Shown here in pieces: positions 41,881 to 49,000 of a stretch of 49,000 bases of DNA; position 1 is the stretch's first letter, and every line of letters begins with the position of its first letter. A model generated the notes under the pieces. That model saw only the letters and a list, made by a program, of their open reading frames with translations. It searched no databases and was not told the DNA's origin. Location: positions 1 to 49,000 of the forward strand of contig NZ_JAEKMI010000037.1 of NCBI RefSeq assembly GCF_020217485.1, in the 5' to 3' direction. The DNA comes from Mycobacterium sp. WUMAC-067 (GTDB lineage: Bacteria > Actinomycetota > Actinomycetes > Mycobacteriales > Mycobacteriaceae). Position numbers and translations under genes: made by a program.

Positions 41881-42213
41881 TCAGTGCGCGCGTGGGCCGT
41901 ACATGATCACGGCGACGCCGGCCAGGCAGACCAGGGCGCCGATGATGTCCCAGCGGTCGGGTCGAAACCCGTCCAGCGCCATGCCCCAGGCCAGTGAGCC
42001 GGCGACGAACACGCCGCCGTAGGCGGCCAGGATCCGGCCGAAATGCGCATCCGGCTGCAGGGTGGCGACAAACCCGTAGATTCCGAGTGCGATGACGCCG
42101 AGCCCGGCCCATAGCCAGCCGCGTTGCTCGCGCACACCTTGCCAGATCAGCCACGCGCCTCCGATTTCGGCGACCGCGGCCAACACGAACAACAGGATTG
42201 AACGGATCACCAT
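41881..42213 (-). CDS. YnfA/UPF0060 family small membrane protein
   Basis: This 110-residue protein has four transmembrane helices (SILLFVLAAVAEIGGAWLIW, WAGLGVIALGIYGFVATL, ILAAYGGVFVAGSLAWGMAL, IIGALVCLAGVAVIMYG). The conserved family features are AEIGGAWL and the AYGGVF segment, of the YnfA family, which is related to small multidrug transporters. It starts ten bases after the MerT-like gene. It is probably an efflux component co-regulated by the MerR-type protein. Confidence 0.9.
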   Translation of the reverse strand: MVIRSILLFVLAAVAEIGGAWLIWQGVREQRGWLWAGLGVIALGIYGFVATLQPDAHFGRILAAYGGVFVAGSLAWGMALDGFRPDRWDIIGALVCLAGVAVIMYGPRAH

Positions 42214-42223
42214 GGTGATGACC

Positions 42224-42556
42224 CTAGGAGACCTGGCCGGGCACTGGGGCCGCTGCCGGCTGTGATCGTCGGCACCGGCAACTGGTGTTCGTGTTCGGAC
42301 GAGTGCACTGGCAGGTGTCGGCTCCGCGTCGGCGGTAGGCGCGGATCTGTGACACGACCACCCCGACGACTCCGACGGCGATGAGCGCGAATCCGAGTGG
42401 CTCTAGCCACCGGGAACCGACGAGCAGCATGCCACCGCCGGCGATGCCGGCCGCGGCCAGCAGTGGCACGACCACACAGCAGCCCACACATGCCAGCGCC
42501 CCGACGCCGATCGATGCCCACCACGCCTTGCGGGCGCGGTCGTCAGCAGCAGCCAC
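42224..42556 (-). CDS. Cys-rich small membrane protein, MerT/MerF-like
   Basis: This 110-residue protein uses GTG at 42556, overlapping merR by 14 bases. The first membrane helix contains ACVGCCVVVPLLAAAGIAG, a vicinal Cys pair followed by Pro as in MerT/MerF mercury importers. A second helix (LGFALIAVGVVGVVVSQI) and a Cys-rich cytoplasmic-like tail (TCQCTRP, SCRCRRS) follow. Transport of Hg(II) or another thiophilic ion is suggested, but no merA or merP lies nearby. Confidence 0.65.
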   Translation of the reverse strand: MAAADDRARKAWWASIGVGALACVGCCVVVPLLAAAGIAGGGMLLVGSRWLEPLGFALIAVGVVGVVVSQIRAYRRRGADTCQCTRPNTNTSCRCRRSQPAAAPVPGQVS

Positions 42557-42995
42557 CGGTGCCGCCTTTCGTCTCGTTGTCGGGTTCTGCGGTGAATGGT
42601 AGTGGGCAGCAGGGGCTTTCGGCGCAGGCGAGGAGGTCGTCACAGCCCGCGGCGAGCGCAGCACGCAGCGTGTCGCGCACGGCGGTAAGTTCGGCGAGCT
42701 TCTGGTCGACCTCGGCCAGTTTGGTGGCCGCCCGGGTGTGTAGTCCGGCCTCGGAGCGGCTACCGAGTCGGGTGGCGGCCAACAGGTCGGCGACTTCGTC
42801 GAGGGTGAAGCCCAACCGTTGCGCGGCCTTGATCACCCGCATCATGGTCACGGTTTCCGGTGGGTATAGGCGGTGTCCACCCAGTGATCGCTGCGGCTGG
42901 CGCAGCAGGCCGCGTCGCTCGTAGTAGCGCAGCGTCTCGGTGTTGACCCCGGCTGCGGCCGCGACCTGCCCGCTGCGCAATCCGCTGTCGCTCAC
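42543..42995 (-). CDS. merR: MerR-family heavy-metal regulator
   Basis: This 150-residue regulator has an N-terminal winged helix SGQVAAAAGVNTETLRYYER followed by RGLLRQPQRSLGGHRLY. A long dimerisation helix comes next, with the metal loop AAGCDDLLACAESPCCPLPF resembling the C...C-x-x-SPxCPL site of MerR. A second Cys pair ends the protein (GGCC). It is the second gene of a five-gene operon rather than the divergent gene seen in classical mer loci, and overlaps its upstream neighbour by ATGA. Confidence 0.85.
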   Translation of the reverse strand: MSDSGLRSGQVAAAAGVNTETLRYYERRGLLRQPQRSLGGHRLYPPETVTMMRVIKAAQRLGFTLDEVADLLAATRLGSRSEAGLHTRAATKLAEVDQKLAELTAVRDTLRAALAAGCDDLLACAESPCCPLPFTAEPDNETKGGTGGCC

Positions 42996-43336
42996 CGCGT
43001 CTGCCCCGTCGTCATGTCACCGATCCGCTGTGCGAGGGCGTCGAGCACGTCGGTGTGCGACGGGGGAACGCCGATGCTTATCACCACATCCGAACCGGCC
43101 GTGTCGAAGTCGAAGCGGAAAAACGAGCAGCAGCCGACTTCGCGTGCCGCCAGGTCGCGGGCAGCGGCCTCGGCGTCGGCGGCCAGCACAAGATCCAACC
43201 GTGTGGCACTCACCCGTACCGACCGCAGCACCGATTGACCGAATAGCCCGTCGAACTCGGCCACCCGCAACGGCCGATCAACCGTGGGTAACGAGCACGA
43301 ATCGGGCACCCAACCCGTAGTTTCCTCGCTGGCCAT
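42992..43336 (-). CDS. Uncharacterised CCSFF-motif protein heading the operon containing merR
   Basis: This 114-residue soluble protein has a C-terminal alpha/beta part AARDLAAREVGCCSFFRFDF / SDVVISIGVPPSHTDVLDAL with a vicinal Cys pair. An N-terminal Cys is in PDSCSLP. It is the first gene after the MerR-type promoter and is fused by ATGA to merR, so it is likely a metal-binding or chaperone partner of the sensor. No named family was recalled with confidence. Confidence 0.65.
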   Translation of the reverse strand: MASEETTGWVPDSCSLPTVDRPLRVAEFDGLFGQSVLRSVRVSATRLDLVLAADAEAAARDLAAREVGCCSFFRFDFDTAGSDVVISIGVPPSHTDVLDALAQRIGDMTTGQTR

Positions 43337-43351
43337 ACGTCGACGATAAAC

Positions 43352-43367
43352 CCGTACCTAGGTACGG
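43352..43367 (-). promoter_or_regulatory. MerR-type operator CCGTACCTAGGTACGG
   Basis: This 16-bp perfect palindrome is almost the classic mer dyad (CCGTAC-N4-GTACGG). On the minus strand it lies between a TTGCAT -35-like box and a TTATCG-type -10, about 19 bases apart. That is the long spacer corrected by MerR underwinding. It drives the operon starting at 43336. Confidence 0.75.
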
Positions 43368-43409
43368 AATGCAACCCTCAATCGGTGGCGAACGGCAGCG
43401 GGGTGGCCC

Positions 43410-43868
43410 TCAACCGTCTCGGCGGTCGGATTGTGTTGACTGGCCGGCGGGTGGTGCGGCCGCGGTGGACAAGTTGGCGGCCAGGGCCTGGACGCGCGTG
43501 GTGATGTCGTCGCGGATGATTCGCATGCGGTCGATGCCGTCGATGCCGCGCAGGGAGGGTTCGTCGGTGTCCCACCGTTGGATGGTGGTGCCGGGATGGT
43601 CCTCGAGTTGGGCTTGGGTGCCGACGATGACGACCAGATCGGCCTCGTCGAGCATCTGCTCGGTGAGTTGGGTGGGCTGATGGTCGCTGATGTCGACGCC
43701 GACTTCGGCCAATGCCTGCACCGATTGTTGGTTGACTGCACCCTTGGCGTGGGTGCCCGCCGAGGTCACGCGGATGTGCGGGCCGGCGATCTGCCGCATG
43801 AGCCCGGCGGCCATCACCGACTTGCCGGCGTTACTGACGCAGACGAACAACACGGATCTGTCGGCCAT
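43410..43868 (-). CDS. arsC: Arsenate-mycothiol transferase (locus B)
   Basis: This 152-residue paralogue of the enzyme at 6159 has the P-loop FVCVSNAGKSVMAAGLM, SAGTHAKGAV and the same ERMRIIRDDI-like end (DRMRIIRDDI), with a longer disordered tail. A single catalytic cysteine and Lys in the P-loop indicate mycothiol adduct chemistry. It is the final gene of the locus B operon, 27 bases after the other arsC. GGAAAA precedes the ATG. Confidence 0.85.
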   Translation of the reverse strand: MADRSVLFVCVSNAGKSVMAAGLMRQIAGPHIRVTSAGTHAKGAVNQQSVQALAEVGVDISDHQPTQLTEQMLDEADLVVIVGTQAQLEDHPGTTIQRWDTDEPSLRGIDGIDRMRIIRDDITTRVQALAANLSTAAAPPAGQSTQSDRRDG

Positions 43869-43895
43869 ATCGGTGTTTTCCTTGGGTTTTCGCGA

Positions 43896-44564
43896 TTAGC
43901 GGGTGATGGGCACGTTCAGATCGGTCAGGAGTCGGTGGATGCGTTCTTCGATGTCGTCGCGGATCGGGCGGACCGCGTAGAGGCCTTGGCCGGCGGGGTC
44001 GGGGAGTTCCCAGTTTTCGTAGCGTTTTCCGGGGAAGATGGGGCAGGCGTCGCCGCAGCCCATGGTGATGACGACGTCGGCGGCTTGCACGATTTCGTCG
44101 GTCCAGGGTTTGGGGTATTCGCCGGTGATGTCGATCCCGACTTCGTGCATGGCCTCGATGGCGGCGGGGTTGATCTCGTTGCCGGGTTCTGACCCTCCGG
44201 ACCAGGCGATCGCGTTGTCGCCGGCCAGGTGGGTGAAGAAGCCGAGGGCCATCTGGGAGCGGCCGGCGTTGTGGGTGCATAGGAACAGGACGGTCGGTTT
44301 GCCGTCGCTGATCTTGCCTTCCACCCGGGCCAGGGCGTGGAGGCGCTGGCGGGCGAACCGTTCGGCCAGCAGCGGCAGGAAGTTGGGAATGGTGGCGCGG
44401 CCGGCGAACTGGTCGTAGGACGAGCAGAGGAACCGTTCGATGGTTTCGGTGCCGAAGGTGCCGTCGAACTCGCCGTGCAGACGGCTCGCCGCGGTTTTCA
44501 GGGCGAGTTGTTGGTCGATGGAGAGGTCGTGGCGCAGTTGGTGGGTGACGGGGCTGTCAGTCAT
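43896..44564 (-). CDS. arsC: ArsC-type arsenate reductase with N-terminal helical domain (locus B)
   Basis: This 222-residue protein is the same length as, and nearly identical to, the locus A enzyme. It has LFLCTHNAGRSQMALGFF, GCGDACPIFPG and the DPAGQG loop. The start at 44564 is fixed by alignment with the copy at 4932. It overlaps the acr3 stop by eight bases. Differences from locus A are scattered, so it is a diverged paralogue and not a fresh duplication. Confidence 0.9.
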   Translation of the reverse strand: MTDSPVTHQLRHDLSIDQQLALKTAASRLHGEFDGTFGTETIERFLCSSYDQFAGRATIPNFLPLLAERFARQRLHALARVEGKISDGKPTVLFLCTHNAGRSQMALGFFTHLAGDNAIAWSGGSEPGNEINPAAIEAMHEVGIDITGEYPKPWTDEIVQAADVVITMGCGDACPIFPGKRYENWELPDPAGQGLYAVRPIRDDIEERIHRLLTDLNVPITR

Positions 44565-45675
44565 CGGCTGGTTCCGTTCTCGTCGTCGAGCCGGTGGGCA
44601 GGTGTTGGGAGGTGTGGTGGCTGAACCGATTACGTAGCGCCAGCGAGACGTAGACCAATCCGACCAGGACCGGGACTTCGATGAGCGGGCCGACGACCCC
44701 GGCCAGCGCTTGGCCGGAGGTGGCGCCGTAGGTGGCGATCGCCACGGCGATGGCCAGTTCGAAGTTGTTGCCGGCGGCGGTGAACGCCAGGGTGGTGGTG
44801 CGCTCATAACCCAGATCCAACAGCGTGCCGAGCAGGTAGCCCCCGCCCCACATGACGGCGAAGTACGCCAACAGAGGTAGGGCGATGCGGGCGACGTCCC
44901 AGGGTTGGTGGGTGATCTGATCGCCTTGCAGGGCAAAGAGAATCACGATGGTGAACAGCAGACCGTAGAGGGCCCATGGGCCGATCGTCGGTAGGAACTT
45001 GGCCTCATACCAGTCGCGGCCCTTGGTTTTCTCGCCGATGCGGCGGGACAGGTAGCCGGCCAATAGCGGGATGCCGAGGAAGATGAGTACGGATTTGGCG
45101 ATCTGCCACGGTGAGGTGTCGATGGTGGTTTGTTCCAGGCCGAGCCAGCCGGGCAACACCGACAAGTAGAACCAGCCCAGCACGGCGAACATGATGACTT
45201 GGAAGATCGAGTTGAGCGCGACGAGGACGGCGGCGGCTTCGCGGTCTCCGCAGGCCAGGTCGTTCCAGATGATGACCATGGCGATGCAGCGGGCCAGTCC
45301 GACGATGATCAGGCCGGTGCGGTATTCGGGCAGGTCGGGCAGTAGCAGCCAGGCGAGTGCGAACATCAGCGCGGGTCCGAGCACCCAGTTCAGGACCAGT
45401 GAGGAGAGCAGGAGTTTGCGGTCGCCGGTGACGGTGTCGAGGCGGTCGTAGCGGACTTTCGCCAGCACCGGATACATCATGATCAACAGGCCCAGGGCGA
45501 TCGGCAGCGAAATCCCGTCGATCTGAACCTTTTCCAGAGCGGTGTTCAGGCCGGGGATCCAGCGGCCCAGCAGCAGCCCTGCGACCATGGCCGCGCCGAT
45601 CCATAAGGGCAGGAACCGGTCGAGGGTGGAGAGCTTGCCGACGACCGCTGGAGGGGATGTGGTGGTGTCGGTCAT
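44557..45675 (-). CDS. acr3: Acr3 arsenite efflux permease (locus B)
   Basis: This 372-residue paralogue of the locus A permease preserves the essential-cysteine segment ARCIAMVIIWNDLACGD and GNNFELAIAVAIATYG. Substitutions cluster at the N-terminus (MTDTTTSPPAVVGK), the TM-flanking loop DQITHQPWDVARIALP, and the C-terminal tail. It starts in the ATGA overlap with arsR at 45672. Membrane-embedded As(III) exporter. Confidence 0.95.
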   Translation of the reverse strand: MTDTTTSPPAVVGKLSTLDRFLPLWIGAAMVAGLLLGRWIPGLNTALEKVQIDGISLPIALGLLIMMYPVLAKVRYDRLDTVTGDRKLLLSSLVLNWVLGPALMFALAWLLLPDLPEYRTGLIIVGLARCIAMVIIWNDLACGDREAAAVLVALNSIFQVIMFAVLGWFYLSVLPGWLGLEQTTIDTSPWQIAKSVLIFLGIPLLAGYLSRRIGEKTKGRDWYEAKFLPTIGPWALYGLLFTIVILFALQGDQITHQPWDVARIALPLLAYFAVMWGGGYLLGTLLDLGYERTTTLAFTAAGNNFELAIAVAIATYGATSGQALAGVVGPLIEVPVLVGLVYVSLALRNRFSHHTSQHLPTGSTTRTEPADD

Positions 45676-46052
45676 GCCGATACTCCCGCCACGGTGTGGG
45701 CGGTGGTCGCGCCGAGGAGCACGGCCAGGCTGGCCAGCGCTTCGGGCACCACGGCGTAATACACCCACGACGCCCGGCGCTGCGAGGTCAGCAATCCAGC
45801 GTCCCGCAGCACTTTGAGGTGATGGCTGATGGTCGGCTGGGAGACTTCCAGCCCGGGTGAGATGTCACAGACGCAGGCCTCGCTGCCGGCGTGGCTGGCG
45901 ATCGCCGAGAACAGCTGCAGCCGCACCGGATCGGCCAGCGCCTTGAGCTTGACCGCCATATCCGCCGCCACCGCCGCCGATATGGGTTCGTGCAGCAGGG
46001 CGCCCGGAGGGCAACACACTTGATCGGCCAACATCTCCCGGGACTTCGACAT
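45672..46052 (-). CDS. arsR: ArsR repressor of acr3 operon (locus B)
   Basis: This 126-residue orthologue of the regulator at 3461 has an N-terminal CC (DQVCCPPGALL), EACVCDISPGLEVSQPT and SHHLKVLRDAGLL, with a slightly longer C-terminus. The start codon again directly follows an AT-rich near-palindrome (ATCGATATTGAC on the plus strand at 46055-46066), so expression is probably leaderless and autorepressed. Confidence 0.9.
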   Translation of the reverse strand: MSKSREMLADQVCCPPGALLHEPISAAVAADMAVKLKALADPVRLQLFSAIASHAGSEACVCDISPGLEVSQPTISHHLKVLRDAGLLTSQRRASWVYYAVVPEALASLAVLLGATTAHTVAGVSA

Positions 46053-46075
46053 ACATCGATATTGACAGCTATCGA
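46053..46075 (-). promoter_or_regulatory. ArsR operator of locus B
   Basis: The sequence TTCGATAGCTGTCAATATCG read on the minus strand just before the arsR ATG aligns with TTCGATAAGTATCAATATTG before the locus A arsR. Conservation of this non-coding stretch in both loci marks the regulatory core. Confidence 0.55.
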
Positions 46076-46094
46076 ATCAGATGGCAAATGAACG

Positions 46095-46607
46095 TCAGGT
46101 GAAGATGAGCTGGGCCGCGTGGAAGTCGAAATGGCGCCCTGGGTAGCGGTAGACGTCTTCGAGCGTCATGTAATCGGAGAAGAACGGATCCCATCCCGGC
46201 GGGAAGTGCATGCCGCGGCGCAGGGAGTCGTCGGTTTCTCGGGCGAGTCGTTGTTGCAGCGCGGCGATGACCCGGTCGAGTTTGGCGCCCATCCTGACCC
46301 GGTTGTAAACCAGGGCGGCGGCACACGATCCGTAGTAGTTGACGTGATGAAACGGCGTGGTCGCGGCGTTGAGCACCCGGGCGTAGGTGACGCTGACGCG
46401 GTCAGGCAGTCGGCCCATCACCCGCACCAGGGGCAGCAGTCGCTGCACGACCATGTAGCCGAACACCATGTGGAACAGCAATTGCTCGTTGGTCCAACGG
46501 GTTCCGCGCGTCGGGGCGCCCCAGTCGTCGGGACCGGCGGCCGCCAGTAGCTGGTGAAACGTGACACGCGCGCGCTCCAGATCGGCAGCGATGGCGTCGC
46601 GGTCCAT
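46095..46607 (-). CDS. DinB-family protein in arsenic locus B
   Basis: This 170-residue four-helix-bundle protein of the DinB/YfiT type opens with LERARVTFHQLLAAAGPDDW. The ligand-type histidines lie in TNEQLLFHMVFGYMVVQRLL, TPFHHVNYYGSCAAAL and YPGRHFDFHAAQL. Family members include mycothiol- or bacillithiol-dependent S-transferases, an attractive link to mycothiol-based arsenic chemistry. It sits between cadI and arsR, where locus A has only a terminator. Confidence 0.8.
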   Translation of the reverse strand: MDRDAIAADLERARVTFHQLLAAAGPDDWGAPTRGTRWTNEQLLFHMVFGYMVVQRLLPLVRVMGRLPDRVSVTYARVLNAATTPFHHVNYYGSCAAALVYNRVRMGAKLDRVIAALQQRLARETDDSLRRGMHFPPGWDPFFSDYMTLEDVYRYPGRHFDFHAAQLIFT

Positions 46608-46670
46608 GCCCCGATCATGCGCCTACCGCGGCCCGTGTGGCCACGGCCGCGGCAGGTCGCGAACGGTCGG

Positions 46671-47147
46671 CTAGCAGCAGGATGCTGCGGCTTGATCTGA
46701 CTCCTTGGATGCGCCGCCGCAGCACACATCACCGTCACCCTCACTGGATTCGTCGAGGTGCTGTGGGCTGGCGCCGAATGTGTCGGAGTCGGCCAGCACG
46801 GTGTAGACCTCCCATTTCTCCCCGGCCGGGCCGGTCACCCAGACCTTGTCCTGGGTGGCGAAGCAACAGGTGGTGCCGATCTCCTCGTCGGTGAACAGCC
46901 CCTCGCCGGTCAGCCGGGCGATCTCGGCATGGACGGCTTCCCTGGACTCCACCTCGACGCCGAGGTGGTTGATGGTGCCGCCCTTACCGGGGTTTTCCAG
47001 CAGCACCAGCTTCAGCGGCGGCTCGGTGACGGCGAAGTTGGCATAGCCCGGCTTCACCTTCGCCGGAGTGGTGTTGAACAGCTTGGAGTAGAACGTGATC
47101 GCCTCATCGAGATCATCAACATTGAGGGCGAGTTGAACACGGGACAT
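46671..47147 (-). CDS. cadI: ArsI/CadI-family VOC metalloenzyme (locus B)
   Basis: This 158-residue paralogue of the enzyme at 2865 differs from it at about seven of the first 125 residues by eye. The vicinal Cys pair (GTTCCFAT), the NHLGVEV histidine and the KWEVYTVL glutamate are kept. The tail again ends in Cys pairs (DVCCGG, terminal SCC) but is otherwise different in sequence. GAGGAGG precedes the ATG. It is divergent from arsR at 47248 through the conserved 13-bp operator pair. Confidence 0.85.
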   Translation of the reverse strand: MSRVQLALNVDDLDEAITFYSKLFNTTPAKVKPGYANFAVTEPPLKLVLLENPGKGGTINHLGVEVESREAVHAEIARLTGEGLFTDEEIGTTCCFATQDKVWVTGPAGEKWEVYTVLADSDTFGASPQHLDESSEGDGDVCCGGASKESDQAAASCC

Positions 47148-47169
47148 AATCCGCCTCCTCTAGGGCTGA

Positions 47170-47224
47170 GACATATATCGAATTGACGCGTCGACCTCAG
47201 GATGCCACCTTTTTGATATATGTC
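47170..47224. promoter_or_regulatory. Divergent arsR-cadI operator, locus B
   Basis: GACATATATCGAA (47170-47182) faces TTTGATATATGTC (47212-47224), one base different from the locus A arm. Spacer is 29 bases instead of 30. Mirror-image arrangement of 2786-2841. Confidence 0.7.
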
Positions 47225-47247
47225 AAGATTGGTGGCAGGATGGGGTC

Positions 47248-47607
47248 ATGCCCAAAGCGCTGCCCGTGATCGACATGTCCGCGCCGGTATGCTGCGCCCC
47301 GGTAGCCGCGGGCCCGATCAGCGACGACGACGCCCTGGCGGTGGCGATGCGCCTGAAGGCGCTCGCCGACCCGATGCGGGTCAAAATCATGTCTCTACTG
47401 TTCAGTTCGCGCCCCGGCGAGGAGACCAGCGGGGAACTGGCCGGGGCGCTCGACTTGAGCGAATCCACCGTCAGCCACCACCTGGGCCAACTCCGCAAAG
47501 CCGGGCTGGTGATCTCCGACCGTCGCGGCATGAACGTCTTTCACCGCGTCAAACCCGAAGCGCTCCAAGCACTCTGCGTGGTGCTCGACCCCGACTGCTG
47601 CACTTAG
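47248..47607 (+). CDS. arsR: ArsR/SmtB repressor next to cadI (locus B)
   Basis: This 119-residue near-copy of the regulator at 2402-2761 (same length) has VCCAPVAAGP, LKALADPMRVKIMSLLFSS, STVSHHLGQLRKAGLVISD and terminal DCCT. The start at 47248 is unambiguous and defines the start of the paralogue. Divergent from the adjacent cadI across the operator. Confidence 0.88.
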   Translation: MPKALPVIDMSAPVCCAPVAAGPISDDDALAVAMRLKALADPMRVKIMSLLFSSRPGEETSGELAGALDLSESTVSHHLGQLRKAGLVISDRRGMNVFHRVKPEALQALCVVLDPDCCT

Positions 47608-47687
47608 CCGACAGGTGAGCTGGACACCGTCGCCGCGCGCGCGGGTCAGCTGGGATGCTCCGGAATGACCGCCCCACGGTGAGATGA

Positions 47688-48101
47688 TCAGGTGATCTGT
47701 TCGTGAAGGGTGTCGAGTTGGCCGTAGAGCAGCTCGATCGTTGATTGTTGTTCTGCCACGGTGGCTTTGAGTGCGGCGATCTCTTTGTCTTTGGCGGCGA
47801 GCCGGTGGCGCAGCGCAGCGTCGATGCTGGTTTCGCGGCCGGCCGGTGCTGGCTGGCGGGCGGCGGGGCGGTCGCGGTACTGCTTGATGAGGGCCACCAG
47901 GTCGTCGTGTTTGTAGATGGTCTTGCGGGACACCTTGGCGCGGCGGGACACGGTGGAGAAGTTGATGTCGGCGTTGGTCTTGCGCAGGTAGGCGATCGCT
48001 TTTTCGACGGCACGCCGCTTCTCATCGCTGCGGCCGTCGCGGTATTCGGCCAGCGCATTCAGTGCTTTCTGGGTGGGTGGCGGCGGCTTGGGGCGACTCA
48101 T
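47688..48101 (-). CDS. TnpC-like (DUF6262-type) protein of a Tn554-like module
   Basis: This 137-residue protein has an N-terminal helix-turn-helix (NADINFSTVSRRAKVSRKTI) and a C-terminal coiled coil (AAKDKEIAALKATVAEQQST, IELLYGQLDTLHEQ). Such proteins are encoded directly after tyrosine-recombinase transposases of Tn554-like elements and affect transposition frequency or orientation. It overlaps the upstream recombinase stop by ATGA at 48098. Confidence 0.75.
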   Translation of the reverse strand: MSRPKPPPPTQKALNALAEYRDGRSDEKRRAVEKAIAYLRKTNADINFSTVSRRAKVSRKTIYKHDDLVALIKQYRDRPAARQPAPAGRETSIDAALRHRLAAKDKEIAALKATVAEQQSTIELLYGQLDTLHEQIT

Positions 48102-49000
48102 CGCGGCGTGTCCGGGTCAGCCTTGCGCAACACTGATTCGTGGCTTCCGCGGGCAGCAGTCTGCATCGTGGGTGCCCGGTTGGCGGTACCCGCACCGGCG
48201 ACGCTGTTTGCGCCGTCATCGGTCACGTCGTCGCGGTGGAGCCGGTCGAGGATGGCGTCCAGGGAGGCGATTTCGCGTCGACGCTCATGGATCCACACGT
48301 TGTCGTCGGTGAGCTCGCGCCCGGTGCGGGCACGGTACTGTTCGCGGCGGACGTCGATCAGTTTCAGGGTCCTGGCGCGTTGGTCGACCAGTTCGTCGAG
48401 GTGGGTGGCGTCGGTGGCGAAATGCCCGCATGACAAGCAGGCGTTGCCTTTGTCGCAGGTGGCTACCGGTGGCAGCAGGCATACCCCGTTGGGCAGCACC
48501 CGGTCGGTGCGGGCCGAGAGCTGGGTCATGTCGTAGATGTCGGACGGGCTGATGGTGATATCGGTGCCATGGGCGCCGATCTTTTTGTGCCGCAGGAACT
48601 CCGCTTCGGCGGTCGCTTGCAGGGTGGCGGCATAGCGCAGGGTCATCGCCGGGGAGGCGTGTCCGAGATAGCGCTGCACCACATGGATCGGGACGCCGTC
48701 GTTGAGCAGCTCGGTGGCCCGGGTGTGGCGCAGCCGGTGGGTCTGGGAGAACCGCAGCGGGTGGCCGGCGGTGTCGGTGAGACCGTGGATGTTGTCGAGC
48801 CGATTGAGGATCCGGCTGTAGGAGTCATAGCTGCGTGGTCGTTGGCCCTGGTGCTGGTAGCGCACCCCGAGGAACAGGTACTTCGTCTCCAAATCCGGGT
48901 AACGCCGCCGGATCCAGTCTTGCTGTTCGCTGATCACGTTGACCACGGCCTGCTCGACCAGAATGGTGGGCACCACCCCGTCGACTTTGGTCTGCTGGTA
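48098..49000 (-). CDS. Tyrosine recombinase/transposase (Tn554-like), truncated by window edge
   Basis: The open frame runs from the right edge without a start. It holds the catalytic domain: HRLRHTRATELLNDG (HxxR box), VVQRYLGHASPAMTLRYA with the second His and the Tyr nucleophile. A C-terminal Cys motif follows (ATCDKGNACLSCGHFATDA) and then a charged helical tail, the arrangement of TnpA/TnpB recombinases in Tn554-like elements. The partner recombinase expected upstream would lie outside the window. It marks the right boundary of the metal-resistance block. Confidence 0.85.
   Translation of the reverse strand, partial: YQQTKVDGVVPTILVEQAVVNVISEQQDWIRRRYPDLETKYLFLGVRYQHQGQRPRSYDSYSRILNRLDNIHGLTDTAGHPLRFSQTHRLRHTRATELLNDGVPIHVVQRYLGHASPAMTLRYAATLQATAEAEFLRHKKIGAHGTDITISPSDIYDMTQLSARTDRVLPNGVCLLPPVATCDKGNACLSCGHFATDATHLDELVDQRARTLKLIDVRREQYRARTGRELTDDNVWIHERRREIASLDAILDRLHRDDVTDDGANSVAGAGTANRAPTMQTAARGSHESVLRKADPDTPR

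Noticed and set aside
47688..48101. Plus-strand frame 47745-48536 (263 codons) as a gene
   Set aside because: It overlaps tnpC and the recombinase on the minus strand, which have HTH, coiled-coil and HRLRHT motifs; the plus frame has none.
1..49000. CRISPR array
   Set aside because: No regularly spaced 25-40-base direct repeats; the periodic arrays found have 12- and 14-base periods and short cores.

Overview
The window looks like accessory DNA of a mycobacterium (Mycobacterium or Mycolicibacterium), most likely a large plasmid or a plasmid-derived island. The evidence is high-GC coding, mycothiol-type arsenate reductases, KmtR- and CmtR-type metal sensors, ESX (type VII) secreted-protein families, and a ParA / centromere-binding protein / replication-protein block. 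No tRNA, rRNA or CRISPR array was seen, and no intact IS was found.

Layout. (1) 1-2338: end of a tyrosine-recombinase module (recombinase C-terminus, a Cro/XRE protein, and a zinc-ribbon protein with a degenerate recombinase-like domain). (2) 2402-6572: arsenic locus A: arsR divergent from a cadI/arsI-type dioxygenase, then arsR-acr3-arsC-GNAT (ArsN-like)-arsenate:mycothiol transferase. (3) 6634-8090: a KmtR-like sensor and a CDF metal exporter. (4) 9007-18325: a helicase / DUF1156 methyltransferase / DUF499 ATPase operon, matching the Hma (helicase-methylase-ATPase) class of putative anti-phage systems, with a small gene in front of it. (5) 18464-21021: five uncharacterised genes divergent from that operon. 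(6) 21022-27649: the plasmid maintenance core. It holds a 1.6-kb non-coding segment with 12-bp-periodic GGTAT repeats, parA, a ribbon-helix-helix parB-like gene, a winged-helix regulator, a 14-bp-periodic repeat array, and a primase-like replication protein. (7) 27650-35603: a DUF2637 membrane protein, then an ESX-substrate-like cluster (EspC-like and EspB-like proteins and two YbaB/EspL-like proteins), a MazEF-like pair and decaying plasmid genes. (8) 35833-41435: a thiol-redox/methyltransferase operon divergent from cmtR-ctpG, followed by a fragment of a second P-type ATPase. (9) 41492-43336: an operon containing a merR-type gene, headed by a classic MerR dyad but with no merA. (10) 43410-47607: arsenic locus B, a diverged copy of locus A in the opposite orientation. 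(11) 47688-49000: a Tn554-like tnpC/recombinase module running off the right edge.

Taken together this is a toxic-metal resistance and defence cargo around a plasmid backbone, bounded by site-specific recombinase modules. Both arsenic loci couple arsenate reduction, by two different reductase types, to Acr3 arsenite efflux. Both also add a CadI/ArsI enzyme, and locus A adds an ArsN-like acetyltransferase, which suggests handling of organic arsenicals as well. The best candidates for under-described biology are the Hma operon with its neighbouring gene run, the MerR-controlled operon without a reductase, the EspB/EspC-like cluster carried without ESX machinery, and the two periodic repeat arrays in the replicon.
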